From IMG/VR virus record IMGVR_UViG_3300032334_000945, positions 1 to 28,787 of that record: DNA of 28,787 nucleotides; one strand, written 5' to 3'. The position numbers were made by a program, and so were the translations under genes. How positions within the stretch are numbered: position 1 is the first letter of the stretch; each line of letters begins with the position of its first letter. This stretch comes from a virus. The notes beneath the pieces are model-generated. The model did not search any database, was not told where the DNA came from, and saw only the letters and a program-made list of their open reading frames with translations. This document shows positions 22,610 through 28,787 of this stretch, one piece after another.

Positions 22610-23300
22610 AGGTGTTCAACAAACCCGTCAAGCTAAAGAGATGCAGAAAAATCTTGGCCCAAGGGTTAATTACCAAATACCCGAAGAAGCTAAAAAGGCC
22701 CTTGCTCTTTATCAAAACATGGCGGCATCCCAGACCATGCCCGGTCAGCAATTGATGCAAAACATGATTAACCTAGAGCAATCTAAGGCGTTAGGTCAAA
22801 TGAGTCGAGTTGGCAACGCGCAAGATGCCGCTGGATTAATACAAAGCCTTGGCGAAGCAGGTATGCAACAGCAACAAGAACTTGGTTTGGCTGCTGCTCA
22901 AAATTATATTCAACGTCAACAGAATTTAGCTGGGGCCTTAGGCACTATGGCTGGATATCAAGAAAAGGTGACTACTGACAAGCAACAGGACTGGTATGAA
23001 CGCGCAGCTGCTGCAAGAGAGATGAGAGAGGCTGGACTTCAAAATACTATGGGTGCTGTTCAGGGTGTAGGCCAGATGGGAATGATGGGTCTTATGGGTG
23101 GATTTGGAGAACCAACGCCAAGGGAGCCAATTGGAGATATTCCTAAAATGGAATATAGATCAATGCCAACCTCTATTCCAAGTTTGACATTTTCGCAACC
23201 TAGCGGATTAATGCCTTCTAAAATTTATAACTTAAACACTGGAGCTTCAATGCCCCTTAGAGATCTTCAGAATTCTCTTAATATGGTTAAATACTGGTAA
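22551..23300 (+). CDS. Internal virion / ejection-type protein
   Basis: 249 aa from the ATG at 22551. A hydrophobic glycine-rich N-terminus (TIGLIAAGGSALYQGIKG, 4-21) could insert into membrane. The middle is Gln/Ala/Met-rich and helical, with GMQQQQELGLAAAQNYIQRQ and a Met/Gly-rich segment GAVQGVGQMGMMGLMGG (168-184). Small ejection proteins with these features (T7 gp14 class) form part of the channel that carries phage DNA across the host envelope. This role is an inference from composition and from position before two larger ejection-type genes. The start lies 59 nt inside the preceding gene, in another frame. Confidence 0.6.
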   Translation: MPVTIGLIAAGGSALYQGIKGVQQTRQAKEMQKNLGPRVNYQIPEEAKKALALYQNMAASQTMPGQQLMQNMINLEQSKALGQMSRVGNAQDAAGLIQSLGEAGMQQQQELGLAAAQNYIQRQQNLAGALGTMAGYQEKVTTDKQQDWYERAAAAREMREAGLQNTMGAVQGVGQMGMMGLMGGFGEPTPREPIGDIPKMEYRSMPTSIPSLTFSQPSGLMPSKIYNLNTGASMPLRDLQNSLNMVKYW

Positions 23301-23302
23301 TC

Positions 23303-24529
23303 ATGGCAGAAATAGCAAGTCAAGGTAGAGTAGGAGAGCAAGGCGGCGGAGAGGCGGTCGTATTCGACACGTCTGGTTTCTTCCAGGATGTATACAATAT
23401 ACAAAAGGATTTGTATGCGCGTCAGGAAAAGAAGAAGGAGGAATTAAAACGCCAGCAAGCCACATGGAATGCCTATCTCGACGATATGCCGGATGTTTGG
23501 CAATCTGACTATGAATACGTAAACAAGGCTCTTAACGAATACAATGACTACATAGTTGATTTGAAGACTCAAGGTTTGGATCCAGAAAACCTGGACCCAA
23601 CCATTATGCGAAAGATTAAAGAACTTCAGAATAAAGTAGCAAAAGAAACGTCAAGAGCTAAGGACAATGAAACGTATTCTAACCAAGCGTTTCAGGTGTT
23701 GAATAACGACAAGACGAATAAGTACAATAAAGACCATGCTACTCAATGGCTCAGGGATTATAGCGATCCTACCAAGAGTCCAGAGCAAAGAGCCAAGATG
23801 CGTATTGAGTCTAATCCGTTTAAGTTAAACTACGATCTAATAGAATTTATTGACGAAACGATTCCTGAGGAAACAGTTGTTGATAAAGGTCGTGAGAAAA
23901 TAACTTCGAGGAACAAGGAGGCTCATCGCTCACTGGTGCTTGACTATATCACAAATGATGAGATGGGTCGGGATATGTATGAGTCTTTGAAGAAGCCAAA
24001 CGAGACTGAGATTCAATTTTCAGAGCGTATTGCTGAAGAGGGCCAGAAAAGATATCCGGCTAAACAAGATAAACAACCTGCTCCAACCGGTGGAGGTGGA
24101 AGTGGTTCAGGCGGTGGCTCAAAAAAGGAGCCTGATGTTCTTATTACAGGACAAAGCAAAGAAACCGACCCACAATGGGACCAGTCTTATAGCGTCAACA
24201 AAATAGCTCTTGGTAAAACAAAGCCGGTATATGTTTCTGGTAACGATGGAAAGCCGGTTATGAATTTTGTTCCTGCTGATGGATTTTATCTAAAGCCCGG
24301 TGGAGCTGTAGCCGCAAAAGGGTATGGAACTATTGAAGAAGTTCAACTAGATGGCACCAAGCTCGCTAAACAGATTGCCATTACAGTTGATTACGATAAA
24401 AACAAAGGAAACTTTGATGCTCAGGGATATCCCAATATCTTTGACGAGTTTAGGACAAGGACGGGAGTAACCAGTCCTACGGGAGTAACATATACAGGTG
24501 TACCAACAGGAGGATTTAATGGACAGTAA
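23303..24529 (+). CDS. Ejection-type virion protein with Gly/Ser linker
   Basis: 408 aa. Residues 1-60 are Gly/Glu-rich, then charged and helical (YARQEKKKEELKRQQATWNA). Residues about 60-255 are helical and polar. A Gly/Ser linker (263-273, GGGGSGSGGGS) joins a C-terminal beta-rich domain (DVLITGQSKETDPQ, then GNDGKPVMNFVPADGFYLKP and IAITVDYDKNKGN). The two-lobe architecture suits a protein packed in the capsid and unfolded on ejection, but no family was recognised. The last 11 nt overlap the giant downstream gene. Confidence 0.55.
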   Translation: MAEIASQGRVGEQGGGEAVVFDTSGFFQDVYNIQKDLYARQEKKKEELKRQQATWNAYLDDMPDVWQSDYEYVNKALNEYNDYIVDLKTQGLDPENLDPTIMRKIKELQNKVAKETSRAKDNETYSNQAFQVLNNDKTNKYNKDHATQWLRDYSDPTKSPEQRAKMRIESNPFKLNYDLIEFIDETIPEETVVDKGREKITSRNKEAHRSLVLDYITNDEMGRDMYESLKKPNETEIQFSERIAEEGQKRYPAKQDKQPAPTGGGGSGSGGGSKKEPDVLITGQSKETDPQWDQSYSVNKIALGKTKPVYVSGNDGKPVMNFVPADGFYLKPGGAVAAKGYGTIEEVQLDGTKLAKQIAITVDYDKNKGNFDAQGYPNIFDEFRTRTGVTSPTGVTYTGVPTGGFNGQ

Positions 24530-27500
24530 CCCTATCTATAAGTTCATGAAAGAAAATAATCTCACCCAAATGGATGAGGCTTCTTTCATTAAGGCGTATT
24601 CAAACCCACAAAAGTCTGCTGAAATTCACAAATTTATGGTTGACAATAAGTTAACCAATTTGGATGCAACCGCATTTCATTCGGCATATTTTGATACTTC
24701 AAAAAAAAAAGTATCTACAGATTCTTCAGAGCCTGCCGAGCAGCCTGGTCAGCCTTCTGCGCCGAGTACAGGTCAAACAGCATTTGATACATGGAATCCA
24801 GCGTTTAAAAAAGCTGAACCTGAAACTGAGGTAGAGGTACAACGTGAATCAAAATTCGCTCCTAAGCAACTTGATGGCGCTTACGATACATGGAGAAAAT
24901 CTATAACAAAAGAGGCTAAGGATTATGCATTGCAAATTGGTTATGAAAAAGCTCCAGAAGAAGACGAGGTTTCTTCGCTAAGAAAGGCTGCGTCAGATCA
25001 GCTTGGTAAAAAGTCTTATACCCCTGAAGAGCAGGATCAAATACAGGAGATTGAAGATAAGATAAAAAAGGGAGAGAAAATAGAGATGTTGAAACCTGAA
25101 ATGGGAGTAGGCACTGGATGGAGGCTCGGAGAATTTTCTTTGAATAATAGTCCTGAAGACGTATCTAATTTTTACAAAAAGGCATCTGAGTTAGGACTGG
25201 ATGAGGATAGTACTAATATACTCAATTTAACCAATAAAAAGGCCGAGGGCAGTCTTTATGGTGAGATTCAGATTGCATCAAGAAACTATGCTGAAAAAGC
25301 CGCTAATTTATGGTTTGATTTGGTTTCGGAAAAAAATCCAAGTAAAGCAGAGTATTTAAGAGAAAAATACAATAAGATAAAGTCAATTCCAGAAAACGAA
25401 AGAAGTTCGGACGACGAAAAGTTTTTAAGAGATACCGAGGGTCGGGCTATAGAATTACACGCTGCCGGAAAGAGTTTCCGATTAAATAGGGTTGTTGAAA
25501 GAATAAACGACTTGAACGGCAGGGCGGTAACTGATGAGCAAAAATTAGAGCTTGACAATTTGTTTGAAGAGTATGGAAAGTTAGATACTTCTTTGACGGG
25601 AATGGAAAAGGCCGACAAGCTCAATCGTATGCAATATGGTTATATAAGCAGAGTTGAGGCGGCTGAGGATGAATGGAAGCAAGATCGATATAATAAGATG
25701 TCTCAGGGAGATGGTAAGCTATCTCAGTTTTTCCAGTCTGCCCTAGGCGCAATAGTTCGTGGGGGTATAAGCATTGGACAGGTCCCTAAAGTTTTTGGCG
25801 ACTTGATTGGCGATAAAGACTATGACTATTGGGACGAAACATACGATTCCATCGAAGGGACTAAACGCGGAGTATCTTCTTTCTACAACGATCTACCACA
25901 AGGAAAAAAATCAAGCGATCTTCCGTTTACGGCAAGATTAGCGTTGGTTGGAGGTAACGCTGTTGGTAGTGCATCATTATTTATCGGAGGTGGTATTTTA
26001 GGTGGAGCGTCTAGGGTTGGTCAAACAGCTGCCACGTTTGGCACGGCATTTTTGACTAGCGAATCAGACTACTATCAAGAAGCACTTGACGCTGGAATGG
26101 ACAGTCAATCAGCGGCTTTGTTTGGCACTTACCTGGCCACTCAAAGTGCAGTTCTTGAATCTATTATCCCTGATGTAAAATATCTTAAAACACCAGAATT
26201 TAGAAGGAGCGTAAGAAACTCCATAATGAAACGATTCAATTCAGGAATGCCACTAAAGGAGTCCATGAAATTTGGATATAAAGATGCTCTAAAAACACTG
26301 GGTGAGTCTGGACTTTCTTATGCTAAAACAGGAACAAAGGAGGCTTTTATAGAAGAACTCCCAACTACATTAGCAGAAGATCTTTCAAAAACAGCAGCTA
26401 ATGCGATTGGTCAAAAGAAATATTTCAATGACACTTTTGATGGGGATGCTTATGTTGATGCCATACTTGGATCATTTGTGGCTGGTCCGGCCATGAATTT
26501 GTTATCAAGACCAGACTCAAAAAGTCCTGTTCAGGAAGAAGTTATTCGAGAGATTGCCGAGAGGAAAGATAAATTACTTAAAAAGGGAACGGCTTCAGAT
26601 AAAGCCGCTGAACCAGACAGCAAAGGGGAAATAGAAGATACTGCTGAAATTCTTAATGGGATGAAAGCACACTCTGGATGGAATAATATGTCCAGAGAGG
26701 AGCAGAATCATGCGCTTGCTACAGCTCAACAGATTGAGGTGATCAAGAAGGAGCAGGAAAAAATGAAGAAAATTGGCATTGAGGACGAGACCAAAAACGA
26801 GCAAATAAAACAGCTTGAGAATGAGGTCAACGAAATGTTCTCAATGCAGCTTGATCGTCAAAAGCAGGCAGCATATGATGCAAAACTCAAGGCAATTGAG
26901 GACGAGTTCAACAAGTCTATTGAGGGAGAAGAGTATCCGGTTCAGGAGGATGAACGTGACCAAGAAATCGTAGAGCTTCAAAAGCAGCGTGAGGAACGAG
27001 GTGTTAACGAACTTGACACGTTCTTCGGTGACATGAAACCAATGGTTCCATTCGCGGTAGAAAGAACGGAGCAGGGACAGCCAGTGGCTCAGTCTGTAAA
27101 GCAGGCTGCGTCAAATTACCTGTATAAGAAATACAAAGAATTGACGGATATGAAGTCAAATCCAAACCGGATGATGACCCGTCAACAGATTGCAAATGTT
27201 CAAAAACAACTTGAGCAGGACATTCGTACACTCGAAGGAACTGCCGAGGTAAAACCACAAATCAATGATCAAGAAAACATCCAAGGGGTACCAAGTGAAG
27301 TCGGAAAAGGGCAAGAACCTGTCACAACCCAACCTATCGAAGTCACAAGCGAAGAAACGCCTGCAACAGGTGGAGTACTTCAAGCACAAGAAGAAGTAGT
27401 AACTCCACAGGTTACAGAAGAACCCGCTCCTAAGCCAGCCCGTAAGACTCGACTTGCCAAGATGTTTGAAACATCTGAAGGTGAGACGGCTGCCGGCAAG

Positions 27501-28787
27501 GTTGCAGACTTCTTGAAGGAATCAAACATCGGTGTTGAGGTTCTCGACACAAAGGCGTTTGAGGAAACAGGCAAGCAGCGTAACTTCGAGGGAGGTGCCG
27601 ACGGGGTGTTCCTAGTTGACAACAACACAGGAAAAATATATTTAAACCAGGAGAAGATAAAGACCGCTGAGGGTAAAACCATCGCATTCCACGAGGGTAT
27701 TCACCCAGTAGTAAACATCATCCGCAACACCAATCCAAAGCAGTACCAAGCGATCGTACAAGGTCTGAAGGCGGAGGCTGCAAAGAATAACGCCGTGGCT
27801 GAGGCCGCTGCTGCCGTTGCCGCTTCTGAATATTACCAGGAGCAGGGTCCTTTGGCTATTGAAGACGAGACCGTTGTTGAAACCATGGCTCGTGTGGCTG
27901 CTGGGGATATTGACATCGATACGTTCGAGCCTACCTTCCGCGAGAAGTTCATCGACTTCATGAATAAGCTGGCTAAGATGCTTGGTCTAAACCCGATCGC
28001 GGTAAACTCTCCACGAGTTGAGGTGAAGCGTTTTGCTGATCAACTTAGCAAGGCGTTGAATGAAGGAGGTAAGATCAGCGATATTGTAGGGAAAAAAAAT
28101 GTAAAAGAATTCCAATCTACTGAAGCTGCTCAAAAAAGAGCTGTTAGCATTGCTAAGGGTAAGGAAAGTCTTCTCAAATATGGTTTGAAGAAAGGTGTAA
28201 ATACGACCAGAAAAATTGGAGAGGCACTTGAGAAAAGATCAAGGGAGTTATATGGCATCATAGCTAGAGATGATAGATCTGAAAAAGCGTTAAAGGCCAT
28301 ATCTTCATTCATGGCTGATGAGGTTAGATTCTTTGTGGAAGAGTTTGGTGAAAACAGTGGTAAGGGATGGTATGGAGAGAAGTTTCAGAAAGGACTTGAT
28401 GCTATGGCAGCAGTCTTTCCGGAAATGAAAGATGATCAAAATGCAAGGGATTTGTTTACCATGTTGGTAGCTATAACTTCAGATGGAACTGAGGTTATGC
28501 AAAATTTCCAACAGGCAAGTTTGGCTTATAAAAATTATAAGGAAACTGGTAAAATGCCTACCACAGCAAAGGCTCAACGCGCTGATTCTTACATGGTCAA
28601 TTTCAGAAACATACAACAACTGCTTGATAAATACAATGGAGACATTCAAGCAATTAAAAAAGAGCTGTTGACCGTAGGATCCATATCAGATTTGAATCAG
28701 CAAAGAAAGGCTCAGGGTCTTGATAAACTTGATACAAAATGGCCGGCCTCATTTAAAGTTCCGTTGGCCGCTTCAATTTTTGGACCT
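24519..28787 (+). CDS. Giant ejection-type polyvalent protein with zincin metallopeptidase domain, 3' end cut by window
   Basis: Open for 1423 codons without a stop; C-terminus missing. Start ATG at 24519, preceded by AGGAGG at 24509-24514, one of the few Shine-Dalgarno-like sequences here. Residues 6-27 and 36-57 form two copies of I-x-x-F-M-x-x-N-x-L-T-x-x-D-x-x-x-F-x-x-A-Y, 30 residues apart. A Pro/Ser linker and paired (F/Y)DTW motifs (89-92, 122-125) follow. Residues 401-430 are amphipathic and 474-497 Gly-rich and hydrophobic (SLFIGGGILGGAS), likely membrane-interacting. Residues about 725-835 are coiled coil. A zincin site HEGIH lies at 1058-1062 (Glu1059 catalytic), with Glu1121 a candidate third ligand. 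A helical domain with ENSGKGWYGEKF follows. Known large phage ejection proteins carry such enzyme domains to open the cell envelope. The zincin could cut host or virion proteins; its target is unknown. Confidence 0.75.
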   Translation, partial: MDSNPIYKFMKENNLTQMDEASFIKAYSNPQKSAEIHKFMVDNKLTNLDATAFHSAYFDTSKKKVSTDSSEPAEQPGQPSAPSTGQTAFDTWNPAFKKAEPETEVEVQRESKFAPKQLDGAYDTWRKSITKEAKDYALQIGYEKAPEEDEVSSLRKAASDQLGKKSYTPEEQDQIQEIEDKIKKGEKIEMLKPEMGVGTGWRLGEFSLNNSPEDVSNFYKKASELGLDEDSTNILNLTNKKAEGSLYGEIQIASRNYAEKAANLWFDLVSEKNPSKAEYLREKYNKIKSIPENERSSDDEKFLRDTEGRAIELHAAGKSFRLNRVVERINDLNGRAVTDEQKLELDNLFEEYGKLDTSLTGMEKADKLNRMQYGYISRVEAAEDEWKQDRYNKMSQGDGKLSQFFQSALGAIVRGGISIGQVPKVFGDLIGDKDYDYWDETYDSIEGTKRGVSSFYNDLPQGKKSSDLPFTARLALVGGNAVGSASLFIGGGILGGASRVGQTAATFGTAFLTSESDYYQEALDAGMDSQSAALFGTYLATQSAVLESIIPDVKYLKTPEFRRSVRNSIMKRFNSGMPLKESMKFGYKDALKTLGESGLSYAKTGTKEAFIEELPTTLAEDLSKTAANAIGQKKYFNDTFDGDAYVDAILGSFVAGPAMNLLSRPDSKSPVQEEVIREIAERKDKLLKKGTASDKAAEPDSKGEIEDTAEILNGMKAHSGWNNMSREEQNHALATAQQIEVIKKEQEKMKKIGIEDETKNEQIKQLENEVNEMFSMQLDRQKQAAYDAKLKAIEDEFNKSIEGEEYPVQEDERDQEIVELQKQREERGVNELDTFFGDMKPMVPFAVERTEQGQPVAQSVKQAASNYLYKKYKELTDMKSNPNRMMTRQQIANVQKQLEQDIRTLEGTAEVKPQINDQENIQGVPSEVGKGQEPVTTQPIEVTSEETPATGGVLQAQEEVVTPQVTEEPAPKPARKTRLAKMFETSEGETAAGKVADFLKESNIGVEVLDTKAFEETGKQRNFEGGADGVFLVDNNTGKIYLNQEKIKTAEGKTIAFHEGIHPVVNIIRNTNPKQYQAIVQGLKAEAAKNNAVAEAAAAVAASEYYQEQGPLAIEDETVVETMARVAAGDIDIDTFEPTFREKFIDFMNKLAKMLGLNPIAVNSPRVEVKRFADQLSKALNEGGKISDIVGKKNVKEFQSTEAAQKRAVSIAKGKESLLKYGLKKGVNTTRKIGEALEKRSRELYGIIARDDRSEKALKAISSFMADEVRFFVEEFGENSGKGWYGEKFQKGLDAMAAVFPEMKDDQNARDLFTMLVAITSDGTEVMQNFQQASLAYKNYKETGKMPTTAKAQRADSYMVNFRNIQQLLDKYNGDIQAIKKELLTVGSISDLNQQRKAQGLDKLDTKWPASFKVPLAASIFGP

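Noticed and set aside
24509-24521. AGGAGG before the giant gene as proof of Shine-Dalgarno use
   Set aside because: It lies inside codons for Gly-Gly of the preceding gene and is almost the only case in the window, so it may be coincidence; it is mentioned only as supporting the start.

Overview
The window is a segment of a tailed double-stranded DNA phage genome, most likely a short-tailed (podovirus-type) phage of a Bacteroidota host, with the general layout of crAss-like phages. Three things support this. First, large terminase, portal, scaffold-like, major capsid, connector, tail and ejection-type genes run in order on one strand. Second, replication genes run on the opposite strand and include a primase with the BT4734-like domain typical of Bacteroidota elements. 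Third, the promoters read from the sequence fit the Bacteroidota consensus (TTG, 19-20 nt spacer, TAnnTTTG) and start codons mostly lack Shine-Dalgarno sequences. The host and the crAss-like affiliation are inferences; no database was searched.

Left arm, minus strand (1-2640): a primase-helicase cut by the window edge, a winged-helix replication initiator or helicase-loader candidate, a leader region of about 110 nt packed with hairpins, and a small membrane/zinc-ribbon-like protein. The leader is the most unusual element. It has its own promoter, a 12-bp palindrome over the expected transcription start, three back-to-back hairpins, an intrinsic terminator directly before the start codon, and perfectly complementary 7-nt loops in the first and third hairpins.

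Divergent switch (2604-2685): two back-to-back promoters have identical geometry (TTG-N19-TAnnTTTG-N4-ATG), so both first genes should be translated from leaderless or nearly leaderless mRNAs. A third copy of the arrangement precedes the gene at 22133.

Right arm, plus strand (2683-28787): two GroES-like genes separated by two small unknown genes, then a 217-aa unknown (possibly the small terminase), large terminase, portal, scaffold-like protein, major capsid protein and a hairpin terminator. After these come a 307-aa unknown, a 782-aa cysteine-cluster structural or fibre protein, three overlapping connector-type genes, a 1456-aa tail stabilisation/hub-like protein, a GNAT-type acetyltransferase and three ejection-type proteins. 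The last is a giant protein, at least 1423 aa, that runs off the window and carries a zincin (HEGIH) metallopeptidase motif. Most genes overlap by 1-4 nt or are a few bases apart, so the block is probably transcribed as a few long units. No tRNA, rRNA, CRISPR array, insertion sequence or integrase was seen, and no gene-free stretch exceeds 300 bases; the longest is 2267-2414.
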